Assembly (NCBI RefSeq): GCF_016865525.2
Contig: NZ_CP075169.1
Location: 1,922,337-1,986,336, forward strand
Source of the DNA: Sodalis ligni
Lineage (GTDB): Bacteria; Pseudomonadota; Gammaproteobacteria; Enterobacterales; Enterobacteriaceae
DNA: 64,000 nt
Direction of reading: 5' to 3'
The notes beneath the pieces were generated by a model, which worked only from the letters and a program-made list of their open reading frames with translations, was not told the DNA's origin and did not search any database. The position numbers and the translations under genes are program-made. The number at the start of each line of letters is the position of its first letter. The first letter of the stretch is position 1. This document shows positions 19,287-28,886 of the stretch, piece by piece.

Positions 19287-19916
19287 ATGGATTTTGCCGT
19301 GCAAGACGATTTACTGTTTGTGCTCAAAAAGGTGGGCTCTTTTTTGATTTTCGCCGCCATCGTTTCGGCGTTTCAATTATTGCTGTTTATAGATGTTCGC
19401 TTCCTGCATGACTCGGTCAACGAGATTTCACTCACGGAAATCAGCCAGGAAATCATTTTATTCGCTATTGTTGTATTACATCTCTGGTTGATTAGGGTGC
19501 CTGCACATCGGGCCGTCAATGTGCTGGTGGGGGGATTTTTTACCTGTTTGCTGGTGCGCGAGATGGATTTTGCCTTTGATGTCATCCAATACGGGTCCTG
19601 GTTTTGGGTGGCGATGGCGGTGTGTGTGCTATGTGTCGCGGTGGCGGCCCTGGATTACCGGCGTACGTTGGCGGGACTGGCGGATTATTTCAGGCATCCG
19701 GGTTATGGCCTGGTGTGCGCGGGATTGCTAACTGTGCTAGTGTTCTCCCGTCTGATGGGAATGGGCGGCCTGTGGCAAGCGTTATTACAGGATGCCTATG
19801 TCCGCACGGTGAAAAATGCCGTGGAAGAAGGCGGCGAGCTGTTCGGTTATGTTCTGTGCCTGCTGGGCACGCTGCTCTATATGCTGGATAAACGTAACAT
19901 GAGCCGTCCGGACTGA
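19287..19916 (+). CDS. Six-TM inner membrane protein, unknown function
   Basis: A 209-aa, very hydrophobic protein with about six predicted membrane helices (around 15-35, 55-70, 74-90, 103-123, 136-153, 183-200) and a short charged C-terminus (DKRNMSRPD). I do not recognise a named family. The segment KNAVEEGGELFGYVLCLLGTLLYML is the most distinctive. AGAGAACC precedes the ATG at 19287. It lies just upstream of yceK on the same strand with a 37-bp gap, so the two could form an operon. The codon usage resembles that of the neighbours, so recent transfer is not suggested. Confidence 0.7.
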   Translation: MDFAVQDDLLFVLKKVGSFLIFAAIVSAFQLLLFIDVRFLHDSVNEISLTEISQEIILFAIVVLHLWLIRVPAHRAVNVLVGGFFTCLLVREMDFAFDVIQYGSWFWVAMAVCVLCVAVAALDYRRTLAGLADYFRHPGYGLVCAGLLTVLVFSRLMGMGGLWQALLQDAYVRTVKNAVEEGGELFGYVLCLLGTLLYMLDKRNMSRPD

Positions 19917-19953
19917 GCCGATATGCCCGGCCGGAGGGCCGGCTGAATCTGGG

Positions 19954-20202
19954 ATGCGAAGCAAGGTGAACAGGGTGCGAATACTGGTGGCGGCGTTATG
20001 CGTGCTGGGCCTGACCGGCTGCGGCAGCATTATCAGCCGTACGTTTCCCGGACAGGGGCACGGCAATCAATATTATCCGGGCGTAAAATGGGATTTACGC
20101 GACTCTCCCTGGCGATATATCACCGTGATAGATCTGCCGCTGTCGATGGTGGTGGATACGATTCTATTGCCGGTGGATATGCGGCACGGGCCGTATCGCT
20201 AG
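19954..20202 (+). CDS. yceK: YceK family lipoprotein (DUF1375)
   Basis: An 82-aa predicted lipoprotein. The signal peptide ends with the lipobox LTGC (lipidated Cys at residue 23), followed by GSIISRTFPGQGHG and a conserved C-terminal part with YYPGVKWDL and IDLPLSMVVDTILLPVD, typical of YceK/DUF1375. Function unknown; position between opgH and msyB agrees with E. coli. It is followed on the opposite strand by msyB. Confidence 0.85.
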   Translation: MRSKVNRVRILVAALCVLGLTGCGSIISRTFPGQGHGNQYYPGVKWDLRDSPWRYITVIDLPLSMVVDTILLPVDMRHGPYR

Positions 20203-20310
20203 AGTATCAACCCGCTGGGGTTTATGTAGCTCCACGGGTTGATACTCCGGCGGATGCCTGGACAAGAGGGGCGCGTGCTTTAACCCGGACAGGGGCGTGG
20301 TCTGCCGGTT

Positions 20311-20691
20311 TTACAGTTCTTCCCACTCATCGGCCGCGGTCTGCCCCTCTTCGGTGTCCAGCGGCGGCTCATATTGATAGTCACCTTCGTCCCATTCATG
20401 CAAGGTGTTCTCCTCCTGCCATTCCAGACGCAGTTCGGTTTCATCAAAATCACCGTCAAAAATGGCCTGGGCGGCTTCTCCGGTTCGAAAAGGCAATGCA
20501 TCCGCCGCCTCGTTCTCATCGGCCAGGAACTCCGCTTCCCACATGATTTCACCGTCCTGCATAATATATTTTTGTAAACTGAACTGACTCACTACCGGGT
20601 CCTGATCGTCATTGCCGCTGTCACGGGAGGCTTCAAGAAATTCCTCACGTGCGGTATCTATGGCTTCTTCCAGAGTTGCGTACATGCTCAT
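20311..20691 (-). CDS. msyB: Acidic protein MsyB
   Basis: A 126-aa very acidic protein, a multicopy suppressor of secretion (secY/secA) defects in E. coli. The start MSMYATLEEAIDTAREEF matches E. coli MsyB, as do WQEENTLHEWDEGDYQYEPP and LDTEEG near the end. An upstream in-frame ATG at 20790 would add 33 unrelated residues; the ATG at 20691 has AGGAGAGCC directly upstream and is preferred. Convergent with yceK. Confidence 0.92.
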   Translation of the reverse strand: MSMYATLEEAIDTAREEFLEASRDSGNDDQDPVVSQFSLQKYIMQDGEIMWEAEFLADENEAADALPFRTGEAAQAIFDGDFDETELRLEWQEENTLHEWDEGDYQYEPPLDTEEGQTAADEWEEL

Positions 20692-20963
20692 TTTGGCTCT
20701 CCTGTGATCACTGCATCGATCTGACGTTACCGCGCCCTTGGCGGGCATCAATGTAATTGTTGTCGGAGTCTGAAAACTTTCAAGTATCATTAATAAAATG
20801 ATTTCCAGCGGGGATAAAAATTCCCGGTCAGGTAAAAAAATATTTTTTTACCCGCATTCATCAATGCAAGGGGCAGGTGGTTATCTGGTAAAATTTCGCA
20901 AAGGAACCTTCGGCAGGGGAGAAGCGCTACAGTAAGCTAAGTGGACAACCTGGAGAACGTATC

Positions 20964-21386
20964 ATGACCCTGTTTAAAAAATCACTGATAGTCATCACCT
21001 GCACGCTGGGTGCATTGAGTTTCACCGGCATGGCGGCAGCCCCTGCCGGTACTCCATCGGCAGCGCCCGCCGATACTTCGCCGGCCGCGCCGGCCGGTTG
21101 GCAGAATCAACCTCGGCCGGAGCCCGGACCGATGTTCTTTCACCATCCAGGCGGGCCCATGATGATGCGCCATGGTCCGGGCTTCTGCCACGGCGGCGAA
21201 GTTTTTTGCGCATCAGTGCAAAGCGATAATCCCGGCGAGACGATACAAAAGCTGAACACTATCCTGCCGGCTCCTGCCGCCGGCAGTCACTATGAAGTGC
21301 GGCTTTCAGTGGTAAAGGTCCCCAATCATTTCGGGGATAACGCGCCGGATGGCGGCGAGACGCCTCATCCGGCCAACGGCGGCTGA
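20964..21386 (+). CDS. Small exported Ala/Pro-rich protein, unknown function
   Basis: A 140-aa protein with a clear signal peptide (MTLFKKSLIVITCTLGALSF, cleavage likely after GMAAA). The mature part is low-complexity at first (Ala/Pro/Ser, then FHHPGGPMMMRHGPGF with clustered His and Met) and more structured later (VRLSVVKVPNHFGDN). It has two cysteines close together (FCHGGEVFC), which could form a disulfide or, with the His/Met residues, bind metal; that is inference. GGAG lies about 9 nt before the ATG. It ends 1 bp from the convergent mdtG stop. Family not recognised. Confidence 0.6.
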   Translation: MTLFKKSLIVITCTLGALSFTGMAAAPAGTPSAAPADTSPAAPAGWQNQPRPEPGPMFFHHPGGPMMMRHGPGFCHGGEVFCASVQSDNPGETIQKLNTILPAPAAGSHYEVRLSVVKVPNHFGDNAPDGGETPHPANGG

Positions 21387-21387
21387 T

Positions 21388-22614
21388 TTATTCATTCGGC
21401 AGCCTGATGCGGGACGGGCCGTGCTGCAAGCTCCACCAGGAATAGAACACATTAAACAGCACCACCAGCGCGGTAACGCCAAATACCGCGCGAAACCCAT
21501 AGCTGGCGGAAACAAAGGCGCCGATCAGCGGGCCGCTGACATTGCCCACGTCGCGAAAAGATTGGTTATAGCTGAAAATCCGGCCGGCCACCTGATTGGT
21601 GCAGTTATAGATAAGCAAGGTCTGTACCGCCGGCAGCAGGGCGCCGTCGGCGGCACCCAGCAGAAAGCGCAGGGTACCCAGTTGCCAGGGGGTCTGGACA
21701 AAGGCCATGGGAATCAGCAGCAGCACCGAAACCGCCAGCATGCAGATCAATATCCGTTCCGGTCCGATCTTATCTCCCAGCCTGCCCAGCCGCGGAGCGC
21801 TTAACAACGCCGCCATACCGGGAACGGCGGCGATCATGCCGCTGACAAACGCCAGATTCTGTATGTTCCCGGCCAGCTCGCGCACATAAAGCGTCAATAT
21901 CGGCGCAATCGAGCCGGTGGCGACCTGGATAATCATGGTGGTGATAAACAGGCTTAATACCAACCGGGGTTTGGTCAGCGAGGCGAAGACCTGCCGCGCG
22001 GAAAGCATGTCCTTTTTTTGCACCGGCTTGAAACGTTCTTCGACGAAAATATAGGTCATGATAAAACAGATCAACAGGACCAGGGCGGTAATGAAAAATA
22101 CCAGGCGCAAGCCGTAATGGTCCGCCAGCAGCCCGCCGATAAGCGGCCCGATCAATGCGCCGCCCACCGCGCCCGTGGACAGGGTTCCCAGCGCCCAGCC
22201 GCTTTTGTTGCGGGGAACCTGGGTGGCTATCAAGGCATTGGCGTTGGGCACGAATCCCCCCAGCAGCCCCAGCAAGGCGCGCAGAACCAGGAACTGACCG
22301 ATATTTTGCGCCAGGCCCATCAGCGCCATGACAATCGCCATGCCCAGGGCGGAGCGGAGCAGCATGATTTTACGGCCCCGGCGATCCGCCAGGCCGCCCC
22401 AAAAGGGCGAGGCTATGGCCGAAAACAGGAATGTGATGCTGAAAACCGCGCCCGACCACATATTCAGTTCGCGCGGGTCCGTGACGCCGAGCATTTCAAC
22501 GTAAAGCGGCAGGAAGGGCATAATCAGGCTGAATGCCGCGCCGGTGAGAAAGCAACCGACCCAGGCAATGTAGAGATTACGTTTCCAGTTTATGGGTTCC
22601 GACACCGGCGTCAT
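21388..22614 (-). CDS. mdtG: MFS multidrug efflux transporter MdtG
   Basis: A 408-aa 12-helix major facilitator drug:H+ antiporter. In E. coli it gives resistance to fosfomycin and deoxycholate and is under MarA/SoxS/Rob control. Family features: [14 protein letters not shown] start ([19 protein letters not shown]), motif A in [10 protein letters not shown] and [27 protein letters not shown] central segments. Near-identical stretches to E. coli MdtG ([20 protein letters not shown]) and the position upstream of lpxL support the name. The stop is almost abutting the convergent exported-protein gene. Confidence 0.92.
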   Translation of the reverse strand: MTPVSEPINWKRNLYIAWVGCFLTGAAFSLIMPFLPLYVEMLGVTDPRELNMWSGAVFSITFLFSAIASPFWGGLADRRGRKIMLLRSALGMAIVMALMGLAQNIGQFLVLRALLGLLGGFVPNANALIATQVPRNKSGWALGTLSTGAVGGALIGPLIGGLLADHYGLRLVFFITALVLLICFIMTYIFVEERFKPVQKKDMLSARQVFASLTKPRLVLSLFITTMIIQVATGSIAPILTLYVRELAGNIQNLAFVSGMIAAVPGMAALLSAPRLGRLGDKIGPERILICMLAVSVLLLIPMAFVQTPWQLGTLRFLLGAADGALLPAVQTLLIYNCTNQVAGRIFSYNQSFRDVGNVSGPLIGAFVSASYGFRAVFGVTALVVLFNVFYSWWSLQHGPSRIRLPNE

Positions 22615-22820
22615 GACATCTCAGTAAAATTGGCAACGGCGGTCAAACAATGTGACAAGGCTCTAGGGCGTTATCGCCGAGGTTTCGCAGAAGGGGATAA
22701 GTATGCGCCTAAACGGGGCAACGGGCAATTTGCGGGGCATCAATTGCACCAAACCGCCATTATCCGGCGGCAGCGGACAGCGGCCCGCCGAATGGCGGGT
22801 TTATCGTTGATGATGTGGCG

Positions 22821-23741
22821 TCAATAGAGGGAGGGCTGTCCCGGCGGCCGGGTTTTGAACCGGCGGTGCAGCCACATATATTGATCCGGCGCCAGCAAAA
22901 TGGCCTGTTCCAGCACTTTGTTCATGTAGGTGGCGGTAGCGACATCGCTCTCCAGCGGCAAATGCTCCTCATTGGGCATGATAATCAGTTCATAGCCTTT
23001 ACCGCCGGGTAAACGGCGTGGGACGAAGGGGATTACCGCCGGTTTGCCCAGCCGCACCAGCATATGCGTGCCGGCGGTGGTGGCCGCCTGCTCCATGGCG
23101 AACAGCGGGGCGAAAACGCTGCTCTTCGGGCCGTAGTCGTGATCCGGCGCATACCAGATGATTTCACCGTTTTTGAGGGCGCGAATCATGCCTTTGATAT
23201 CCGACCGGTCGATCATGGATTTATTGGAACGCAGCCGTCCCCAGGTTTGCAGCCAATCCAGCAGCTTGTTGTCATTAGGTCGATAGACTCCGATACCGGG
23301 GTTGTGGATACCGAAAATGCGCGCACCCAGCTCCAGGGATAAAAAATGCAGCCCTATCAGCAGCACGCCTTGCTTATTTGCATGCGCCAGACTGATGTTC
23401 TCCAAACCGGAGACCTTGAACAATCGTTTTACCCGCCAGTCGGGCCAGAACCAGCCCATACCGGTTTCAAACAGGCCCATGCCCACGGATTCGAAATTTT
23501 TGATAAGCAGCGCTTCTCTTTCAGCGCTGGACTTGTCGGGGAAACAGAGTTCAAGGTTGCGGCGGGCGATATGGACGCGTCGGGGCATAAAACGCATGGC
23601 CAGGCGCCCGAGCGAGGTGCCGAGCCGATACAGCAGCGGGTAGGGCAACAATACCATAAGGTATAGCAGGCCGATGCCGATCCAGGTGGGCCAATAGCGC
23701 GGGTGCAGCAAGGAACGGTTAAACGTTGGAATAGTTGTCAT
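22821..23741 (-). CDS. lpxL: Lipid A lauroyl acyltransferase LpxL (HtrB)
   Basis: Inner-membrane, cytoplasm-facing enzyme that transfers laurate from acyl-ACP to Kdo2-lipid IVA. 306 aa, normal length. N-terminal membrane anchor ([19 protein letters not shown]), and the acyltransferase H-x4-E motif in [10 protein letters not shown] with downstream NDNKLLDW and [17 protein letters not shown]. LpxP is a close paralogue, but the position between mdtG and trhO is that of lpxL. A separate old-yellow-enzyme gene has been inserted between lpxL and trhO relative to E. coli. Confidence 0.92.
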   Translation of the reverse strand: MTTIPTFNRSLLHPRYWPTWIGIGLLYLMVLLPYPLLYRLGTSLGRLAMRFMPRRVHIARRNLELCFPDKSSAEREALLIKNFESVGMGLFETGMGWFWPDWRVKRLFKVSGLENISLAHANKQGVLLIGLHFLSLELGARIFGIHNPGIGVYRPNDNKLLDWLQTWGRLRSNKSMIDRSDIKGMIRALKNGEIIWYAPDHDYGPKSSVFAPLFAMEQAATTAGTHMLVRLGKPAVIPFVPRRLPGGKGYELIIMPNEEHLPLESDVATATYMNKVLEQAILLAPDQYMWLHRRFKTRPPGQPSLY

Positions 23742-23798
23742 TTATTCTTGTCACCATAAGCGTCAAGGTAATACTCATTACATAATTTTTAGTCCACC

Positions 23799-23826
23799 CA
23801 CTGAATTCAGTGTGGCATTTTTTTTC
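23799..23826 (+). terminator. Palindrome with T-tract upstream of lpxL
   Basis: CACTGAATTCAGTG (23799-23812) is a perfect 14-bp palindrome extended by CCAC/TGG, followed by a run of eight or more T. It reads as a rightward terminator, opposite to lpxL and located about 60 bp upstream of its start. No rightward gene enters it, so it may instead form part of the lpxL leader. Confidence 0.3.
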
Positions 23827-23843
23827 AAAAGGGAAAGCCGGCG

Positions 23844-23876
23844 GCGCGTGAAAGTATTTATTACCCTTTCACGCGC
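23844..23876 (-). terminator. Terminator hairpin after the old-yellow-enzyme gene
   Basis: GCGCGTGAAAG (23844-23854) pairs with CTTTCACGCGC (23866-23876) around an 11-nt loop, 17 bp beyond the stop codon of the leftward reductase gene. The stem is 11 bp and perfect; the tail has no uridine tract until about 23825. Confidence 0.45.
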
Positions 23877-23892
23877 GTTTTGCCCGGCAAGG

Positions 23893-24990
23893 TTAATCTT
23901 TGTTGAAAAGATTTTTTACATTATGCGGCTCGCTGCGCCAATACTGCCTGGGGCCGTTGATTTTCGCACCCAGTTTTGCCGCGGCGTGCCAGGGCCAGCG
24001 CGGGTCGTAAAGCACGGCGCGCGCCAGCGCAATCATATCCGCGTCACCGGCGGCCACAATGGTCTCCGCCTGTTCGGCGTCGGTAATCAGGCCGACGGCG
24101 ATGGTATTTAATCCGGTTTCGGCCTTGATACGCCGGGCGAATGACACCTGGTAACCGGGGCCCACCGGAATTTTTTGCTGGGTGGACAGCCCGCCGCTGG
24201 ATACATGTATATAGTCACAATCAAGGGATTTCAATGCCTGGGCCAGTTTTACCGATTGTTCGATATCCCAGCCGCCTTCGACCCAGTCGGAGCCGGAGAT
24301 GCGCACACCCACCGGAAAGCCGGGGGAAACCGCCTGCCGAACCGCCTGGACCACTTCAAGGGTCAGCCGCATGCGGTTTTCCAGGCTGCCGCCATATTGA
24401 TCCTGCCGCTGGTTCGCCAGCGGCGAGAGGAACTGGTGCAGCAAGTAGCCATGGGCCGCGTGGATTTCAATGAGATTAAAGCCGATACGCTCAGCGCGTT
24501 TGGCCGCGGCGGCGAAATCCGCCTTCAATGCTTCAATTTGCGCCAGGGTCATGGCCTGGGGCCTTGAATCCGTTTGTGCAAAGGGAATGGCGGAAGGGGC
24601 TAATGTTTGCCATCCCCCCCGTTCGGGAGAGATATTACAGCCCCCGAACCAGGGCGCATGGGTAGAGGCTTTACGGCCCGCATGGGCGAGCTGGATGCCC
24701 AGGGCTATGGGGGAATGCGTCTTGACGGTAGCGACCACCGCCGCCAGCGCCTGTTCGGTAGCGTCATCCCATAACCCCAAATCCTGCGGCGAGATGCGGC
24801 CCTCCGGCGTCACCGCCGTTGCCTCGACGATGAGCAGGCCCGCACCGGACAAGGCCAGATGGCCCAGATGTATCTCATGCCAGGAGGTCGCCTTGCCTTC
24901 GTCGGCGGAGTACTGGCACATGGGCGCGATAACAATACGATTTGAGAGCGCCAGGTTTCCCAATGTATAGTTTGAAAACAATAGACTCAT
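23893..24990 (-). CDS. Old yellow enzyme family NADH:flavin oxidoreductase (YqjM-like)
   Basis: A 365-aa FMN-dependent ene-reductase TIM barrel. Motifs IVIAPMCQYSADEG (N-terminal FMN-site Cys typical of the YqjM subgroup), GIQLAHAGRKAS, IHAAHGYLLHQFLSPLANQR (substrate His-x-x-His), YGGSLENRMR and VGLITDAEQAE. It reduces activated alkenes, nitro compounds or electrophiles using NAD(P)H; in vivo substrate unknown. An upstream in-frame ATG exists at 25050; the ATG at 24990 (MSLLFSNYTLGNL) with GAGG 8 nt upstream is the likely start. E. coli has no such gene between lpxL and trhO. Confidence 0.85.
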   Translation of the reverse strand: MSLLFSNYTLGNLALSNRIVIAPMCQYSADEGKATSWHEIHLGHLALSGAGLLIVEATAVTPEGRISPQDLGLWDDATEQALAAVVATVKTHSPIALGIQLAHAGRKASTHAPWFGGCNISPERGGWQTLAPSAIPFAQTDSRPQAMTLAQIEALKADFAAAAKRAERIGFNLIEIHAAHGYLLHQFLSPLANQRQDQYGGSLENRMRLTLEVVQAVRQAVSPGFPVGVRISGSDWVEGGWDIEQSVKLAQALKSLDCDYIHVSSGGLSTQQKIPVGPGYQVSFARRIKAETGLNTIAVGLITDAEQAETIVAAGDADMIALARAVLYDPRWPWHAAAKLGAKINGPRQYWRSEPHNVKNLFNKD

Positions 24991-25297
24991 AGGTTGTGCC
25001 TCATAAGGGGGGATTGGCGTAGCGCTGAAGGCATCGATGTTAAAATTCATTCATCAAGCCGTTACGCCGTATCAGCCAACGTTAGCAATTTAATAAAATT
25101 TTGCCTCGGCGTTAAATGCTTTTTTACCCGGTTGGTATGGAAATTCAGGGCTGCCGGCCCGGAAGATTTATTGTATGATGCCGCCCTGCCCGTCGGTCAA
25201 AACCGGCTTTTCATGCACCGCTATTATATAAAATTGTCATCACGATATTCATAGCGAGCATTCATTACATTCATTAGTTACTACAGGAACGTACACC
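24991..25297. other. Divergent promoter region, reductase / trhO
   Basis: A 307-bp intergenic stretch between two divergently transcribed genes. The only ORF (24994-25254) has no ribosome binding site and is not recognisable. The promoters should be here; I see no operator that I can name. Confidence 0.4.
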
Positions 25298-26359
25298 ATG
25301 CCAGTGTTACACAACCAGGTAGCCAACGACGAACTGAAAAGGCGCATGCTGGCGGAATCCGCGCCGCGCACCACCTTGTCATTTTATAAATATTTCCGCA
25401 TTGATAACCCGCAGGCGTTTCGCGACGAATTATACCTCTCCATGAGCGAACTGGCGGTTTTCGGCCGGGTGTATATCGCAGGGGAGGGGATTAACGCCCA
25501 AATCAGCGTACCGCAACATCGGTTCGAGGCATTCAGGACGCTGCTATATGCGGCACATCCGGCCCTGGACGGCGTGCGGCTGAACCTGGCGTTAGATGAT
25601 GATGGTAAATCATTCTGGGTGTTACGGATGAAGGTCCGCGAGCGAATCGTGGCCGACGGCATTACCGACCCCACGTTTGATCCCACCCGTACCGGACATT
25701 ACCTGCGGGCGGAGCAGGTTAACGCCATGGCCGACGATCCCGATACGGTATTCGTGGATATGCGCAATCATTATGAATATGAAGTCGGCCACTTTGAGCA
25801 TGCCATAGAGATCCCCTCCGACACGTTTCGGGAGCAATTGCCGATGGCGGTGGAGATGCTGGCACCGGCAAAAAATAAGAATATCGTCATGTATTGCACC
25901 GGCGGAATCCGCTGTGAAAAAGCCAGTGCTTATATGCGGCATCATGGTTTTGAGCACGTCTATCATGTGGAGGGGGGGATCATTGAATATGCCCATCAGG
26001 CCAAGGCGCTGGGATTACCATTGAAATTCACCGGCAAAAACTTTGTCTTTGACGAGCGGCTTGGCGAGCGAATCACCCCGGATGTGATAGCCCATTGTCA
26101 TCAATGCGGCGCGGCCTGCGATACCCATGTCAATTGCCTGAACCAGGGGTGTCATTTACTGTTTATCCAGTGTCCGGCCTGCGGGGAAAAATATCAGGGC
26201 TGTTGCAGCGAAATCTGTCGCGACGAAAAGGATTTGCCGGTCCAGGAGCAGCGTGCCCGCCGGGCGGGACGCGAAAACGGCCTGAAAATATTCAATAAAT
26301 CCCGCCAGCGTCTAGCCATGGATTTACCGCGGCGCCTGCCCGGTAATCCGGAAGAATAA
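25298..26359 (+). CDS. trhO: tRNA uridine 5-hydroxylase TrhO (YceA, rhodanese family)
   Basis: A 353-aa protein that hydroxylates C5 of U34 in certain tRNAs using molecular oxygen. Features: N-terminal acylphosphatase-like domain ([33 protein letters not shown]), rhodanese domain with the active-site loop [11 protein letters not shown] (Cys near residue 200), and a Cys-rich C-terminal zinc-binding part ([24 protein letters not shown]). Normal length and synteny. GGAA lies upstream of the start. Divergent from the reductase gene. Confidence 0.93.
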   Translation: MPVLHNQVANDELKRRMLAESAPRTTLSFYKYFRIDNPQAFRDELYLSMSELAVFGRVYIAGEGINAQISVPQHRFEAFRTLLYAAHPALDGVRLNLALDDDGKSFWVLRMKVRERIVADGITDPTFDPTRTGHYLRAEQVNAMADDPDTVFVDMRNHYEYEVGHFEHAIEIPSDTFREQLPMAVEMLAPAKNKNIVMYCTGGIRCEKASAYMRHHGFEHVYHVEGGIIEYAHQAKALGLPLKFTGKNFVFDERLGERITPDVIAHCHQCGAACDTHVNCLNQGCHLLFIQCPACGEKYQGCCSEICRDEKDLPVQEQRARRAGRENGLKIFNKSRQRLAMDLPRRLPGNPEE

Positions 26360-26391
26360 GGTAAACGGGCCAGGGCGCGCCTGCACCCGCT

Positions 26392-27510
26392 TTAGCCGAA
26401 ACGGGCCAACGAGAAAGGAGTCAAATCAAACGCCGCCTCGCGTCCGGCGGCAAAACCGGCGGCTATTTCCCCCAATACGCTGGCGAATTTGAAACCATGG
26501 CCGCTTAGTCCGCTGACTATCAGCATATCCGAATTGCCCGGCAGGGTATCGATGATAAAGTCCTCGTCCGGCGAGAGATCATAACTGCAGGCTTCGCCGT
26601 TGAGGCAAACGCCGACGCCGGGCAGAAACTGCCGCAAGAAACGGAAAACCTCGCTGCCGTCAGTGCCATGGCTGCCGAAAGGCGTGCGCTGTTCCGGCTC
26701 GTCAATAGGCTGCCCGCCGTTATGCTTGCCCACTTTCAACTCATTGTTAATGGCGGGGAAAACGGTAATATTGCCCGCCGTCAGGCGTTTCCACGGTAAA
26801 TGCCGGGAAATGATTATCTTCACTGAAGCGGCCGTCCGCCTGATGCCAGGCGAAGACTTTACGCACCGGGGTTATGGGCAGCATGGGGAGGAGTTTTTTC
26901 ACCCAGGTTCCGGCACTTACCAGCAGCTTATGGCACTGGTATCGGCTTCCCTCTATGGTCACCACCTCGAATCCACGGGGCAATGCAATGATTTGTGTGA
27001 CGCCGCAGTTAAATAGCTGCCCACAGCCGGCATTTTCCGCCAGCCGTATATAGGAGGCGATGGACAGCTCCGATTTAAGGTAGCCGGCCTGCGGTTCGTA
27101 AACGCCGAGATAATCGTCCGGCACGATAAATTCCGGCCAGCGGGCGGATATCTGGGCGGCATCCAGCGTTTCGCACGGCAAATGGAAGGCTTGAACGCTG
27201 GCGGCGGCGTTTTGAATAAATTCTGCCTGGCGCGGCCCCAGATTAAGCACGCCGCTGCGATGAAACAGGGTATTGCCGCTGCGCACCGCCAGTTCCTCCC
27301 ACAGGGCCTGGGCCCGCAGGACCATTGGTACGTATTTTTCACCCTCCCCGTAAGCGTGCCGGATGATGCGGGTATCACCGTGATGGCTGCCGGCGTGATG
27401 AGGGGGAACGCCGCATCAATCATCAGGACATTCAAACCGGCTTCGGTTCCGTAGAAACCCGCCGCTGAACCCACCGAGCCGCTACCGACAATAATAAGAT
27501 CATAAATCAT
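26392..27510 (-). pseudogene. solA: solA, N-methyl-L-tryptophan oxidase, two frameshifts
   Basis: FAD-dependent amine oxidase of the monomeric sarcosine oxidase family. The gene is in three frames. Frame 1 from 27510 has the dinucleotide-binding motif [15 protein letters not shown]. At the G run 27402-27406 one base is missing; restoring it gives [25 protein letters not shown]. Frame 2 ([12 protein letters not shown] to [11 protein letters not shown]) continues to the G run 26755-26758, where one base is extra; removing it joins [17 protein letters not shown] in frame 3, which runs on to the normal end ([20 protein letters not shown]). The residue order matches E. coli SolA throughout. Both indels are in homopolymers. 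Convergent with trhO. Confidence 0.87.
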
Positions 27511-27611
27511 GTGGTTAACTCCTTGAGTCAGGCAATCCGGGCTTTGCGTAGTATAGACTTTCGGCGAAGGATGGGTATATCGTCATTTGGCGGAAACAAT
27601 CACGGGGGGAT

Positions 27612-27645
27612 AATAAAAAAGCATCCGGTGCTAAGCAGCGGATGC
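27612..27645 (-). terminator. bssS terminator
   Basis: Read leftward: GCATCCG, an inner loop, CGGATGC, then TTTTTTATTATC. Stem arms are 27639-27645 and 27621-27627, 20 bp after the bssS stop codon. A good Rho-independent terminator. Confidence 0.75.
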
Positions 27646-27664
27646 CCGAGGGGCAACATCGAGA

Positions 27665-27919
27665 TTAATGTTTTCGGTGGTCAAGATCCTGGTAGTCTGT
27701 CGATTCAATTTTTGCAATGCCGGCTTCAAGTATGGATATGAGTTGTTTAGCGACATCGGTGGTCAACCACAGGGTTCTGTCCACTTCTGCGTCTTCGGTA
27801 GCCTGGTTGGTTGAATTGATATAATGCAAGCGGATCATCATGGCATTATAGGCATCTACGGTGCTGATATCCCAGCCGACCAACGGATGGGTATGGATAA
27901 TCTCGTTTTTTCTGTCCAT
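27665..27919 (-). CDS. bssS: Biofilm regulator BssS
   Basis: An 84-aa protein (YceP) that affects biofilm formation and indole/AI-2-linked gene expression in E. coli. HTHPLVGWDISTVDAYNAMM and LWLTTDVAKQLISILEAGIAKIES match E. coli BssS closely. The upstream in-frame ATG at 28018 would add 33 hydrophobic unrelated residues; the ATG at 27919 has AAGGGG 6 nt upstream and gives the E. coli length. A Rho-independent terminator follows. Confidence 0.93.
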   Translation of the reverse strand: MDRKNEIIHTHPLVGWDISTVDAYNAMMIRLHYINSTNQATEDAEVDRTLWLTTDVAKQLISILEAGIAKIESTDYQDLDHRKH

Positions 27920-28122
27920 AAATACCCCTTTTCTGACTCGTTTAAGAAAAAAGAGTATCGTCGAGGTTAAATGCGGCTCCATTTTAGCGAGCAATTTAAG
28001 TATACCCGTCTTTGTCACTTTTTTGCCATATAAGCGACTTTTTTTTATAGCGGCGTTTTGCCGGGACGCATTCGCATTCCCTGGTCTTGTGGTTTGTCAT
28101 GGAAAGCGCTGACTCCATCGGG

Positions 28123-28392
28123 TCAGGAGGCGACGGGAGGAACTGCCGGGCGGATTCGTCTTGCCATTTCGTCGGCCAATTGAGAAAAATATTTCTGCAT
28201 GACGGCATCGCGGTTCTGATTCTGCGCTTCCAGCAGCAGATTATTTATCAGCAGCTGATTGGCTTTTTCATCCAGGCTGAAAGAGAGATAAGAAAAGGCG
28301 ATTTCCAGCACATTCAGCCGGCGTTGCTGCTCGCTGATTAACTCGAGCAGTTCGCCGAAGGTCATGGCTTCTTCTGGTTTATTGACATTCAT
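28123..28392 (-). CDS. Hypothetical 89-aa helical protein
   Basis: Begins MNVNKPEEAMTFGELLELIS and is almost entirely predicted helical, with heptad-like leucines (RRLNVLEIAFSYLSFSLDE, LLINNLLLEAQNQN), consistent with a coiled-coil or dimerising protein. The ATG at 28392 has GGGGAG 8 nt upstream; an ATG at 28425 is less likely. It lies between bssS and dinI, the place of yceO in E. coli, but it does not look like YceO. Not recognised. Confidence 0.65.
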   Translation of the reverse strand: MNVNKPEEAMTFGELLELISEQQRRLNVLEIAFSYLSFSLDEKANQLLINNLLLEAQNQNRDAVMQKYFSQLADEMARRIRPAVPPVAS

Positions 28393-28606
28393 GGTCACAC
28401 TCCCCGAAAATTCCACAAAACGCATATATCCTGGCTGATTACAGACCAGAAATAGCTATTTGCCAAGAGTGGCGCGGATTATTTTCAGTAAGGGAAGACG
28501 GGTAAAAGGCGGGATGGGGAGAGAAGAGATCAACTGGCGGCAACTGCGGTGCCGGGGAGAGTATAGCCGGGAACATCTCCCGGCGAGGCACCGGCATACA
28601 TGGCCT

Positions 28607-28846
28607 TTATTGCGGATCGAACCAGTCATCGGCGCTTTCCCACGTTTCTTGCAGGATGTCGGTGATTAACGCCTTATCTTCTTTACTGCCGCCCATGACG
28701 CTGATGCCGTTGGCCCCGGCATAACGTACCTGTACATGGGAATCGGTAAAATGTTTATCAATCCGGGTGGTAAATTCCTGGGTCAGGGCCTCAAGCGCGC
28801 CCGCGGGAAGCGGCGTTGCTTTAGCCAGAGTGATTTCAATACGCAT
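28607..28846 (-). CDS. dinI: DNA damage-inducible protein DinI
   Basis: A 79-aa SOS-induced protein that stabilises or modulates RecA filaments. MRIEITLAKATPLPAGALEAL and the C-terminal EDKALITDILQETWESADDW fit DinI, whose acidic C-terminal helix mimics DNA. A LexA box lies just upstream. Leftward, between an unknown gene and pyrC, as in E. coli. Confidence 0.93.
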   Translation of the reverse strand: MRIEITLAKATPLPAGALEALTQEFTTRIDKHFTDSHVQVRYAGANGISVMGGSKEDKALITDILQETWESADDWFDPQ

Positions 28847-28870
28847 ATTTTTGTCTCATCGTATTAACGC

Positions 28871-28886
28871 CTGTTCATATATACAG
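28871..28886. promoter_or_regulatory. LexA box of dinI
   Basis: CTGTTCATATATACAG has the invariant CTGT-N8-ACAG ends and an AT-rich centre. It starts 25 bp upstream of the dinI start codon, the expected position for SOS repression. Confidence 0.85.

Noticed and set aside
20964..21386. Reading the exported His/Met-rich protein as Spy/CpxP-like
   Set aside because: It lacks the LTxxQ repeats of that family and is mostly low-complexity; I left it as unknown.
22018..22827. 269-aa rightward ORF
   Set aside because: Antisense to mdtG and its promoter region; composition rich in Gln, His and Arg, no motif.
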